From assembly GCF_018760785.1 (NCBI RefSeq), contig NZ_JAHHZO010000005.1:287136-351135 (forward strand): 64,000 nucleotides of DNA. Direction: 5' to 3'. A program made the translations under genes and the position numbers. The stretch comes from Rhizobium sp. CSW-27 (GTDB lineage Bacteria > Pseudomonadota > Alphaproteobacteria > Rhizobiales > Rhizobiaceae). Shown here piece after piece: positions 63,964 to 64,000 of the stretch. The notes under the pieces were generated by a model. The model did no database searches. It had not been told where the DNA came from and saw only the letters and a list, made by a program, of their open reading frames with translations. Each line of letters opens with the position of its first letter. Position 1 is the first letter of the stretch.

Positions 63964-64000
63964 TGATTTCAAACGCATGGTTTCACCGCATCAAGGCGGC
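63964..64000 (+). CDS. Start of the next island gene, cut by the window edge
   Basis: An ATG opens the frame MISNAWFHRIKA, which continues to the end of the window. The residues look coding and the gene follows the repeated palindromes, but only twelve residues are visible; no product can be named. Confidence 0.4.

Larger units (their letters stand above)
61141..64000. mobile_element. Left end of an integrated prophage or genomic island at tRNA-Leu
   Basis: From the tRNA 3' end onward the base composition turns AT-richer, and the genes are integrase, 58-residue protein, CI-like repressor and Cro-like protein with shared operators: the early-regulation end of a temperate phage or phage-like island. 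The right attachment site is beyond the window; no second copy of the tRNA 3' sequence occurs in the visible part. Confidence 0.85.

Overview
The window is a GC-rich chromosomal segment from an alphaproteobacterium, almost certainly a member of the Rhizobiaceae (Ensifer/Rhizobium/Agrobacterium/Shinella-like). Grounds: CobS/CobT aerobic cobaltochelatase genes, ExoD, a TIGR02302 membrane protein, the gloB-methyltransferase-hisC-tyrC and ftsE/ftsX-hpt-response regulator neighbourhoods, an lysA-lptM-argH-tlpA cluster, and rhizobial-type promoters. I cannot name the species from sequence alone.

Layout. 0-8.3 kb: propionyl-CoA/methylmalonyl-CoA metabolism (pccA, scpA) preceded by a glutathione-transferase-like gene and two tandem paralogous small genes; a ParDE-type toxin-antitoxin pair sits between pccA and scpA, and an MqsRA pair follows scpA directly. 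8.3-16.5 kb: dxr, a FAD monooxygenase-like gene, exoD-like gene, tRNA-Arg(CCT), an M20 amidohydrolase, a D,D-carboxypeptidase, a His-rich G3E GTPase and a TusA-like protein. 16.5-30 kb: an L,D-transpeptidase lipoprotein, accA, xerD, aroK-aroB-corC-like operon, bolA, a J-domain protein, cobS-cobT, an esterase-like exported protein, a P-loop protein, a queuosine-precursor transporter with a possible preQ1-type leader, and rpmB. 30-43 kb: DUF3108 protein, DMT transporter, gloB and cupin, methyltransferase, hisC-tyrC, DUF2125, chaC, plsC, ydcF-like gene, ftsEX, a single-pass membrane protein, hpt and a single-domain response regulator. 43-61 kb: TIGR02302 protein, lysA, lptM-like lipoprotein, argH, tlpA, hbd, a chemoreceptor, etfA-etfB, a PduO-type adenosyltransferase, twin-membrane protein, SDR, BrkB-like protein, gluQRS, an AlkA-like glycosylase, HNH nuclease and dsbB.

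From tRNA-Leu(CAA) at about 61.1 kb to the right edge lies the left end of an integrated prophage or genomic island. It has an integrase abutting the tRNA 3' end, a 58-residue protein whose stop codon overlaps the integrase start, a self-cleaving (S24/CI-like) repressor, a divergent Cro-like gene, and at least two more small open frames running off the edge. Five 19-bp operator-like palindromes (TTYGCG-N5-CGCRAA type) lie in just two places: three between repressor and cro, two at the integrase promoter. This gives a readable lysogeny switch and is the most interesting unannotated structure in the window.

Metabolic links: B12 recurs as a theme (B12-dependent mutase, CobS/CobT, cob(I)alamin adenosyltransferase), propionyl-CoA flows through PccA and ScpA to succinyl-CoA, and EtfAB with 3-hydroxybutyryl-CoA dehydrogenase serve acyl-CoA oxidation. 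Most of the window is ordinary conserved chromosome; I did not find a convincing wholly new multi-gene system, but list several regulatory structures and small genes worth checking.
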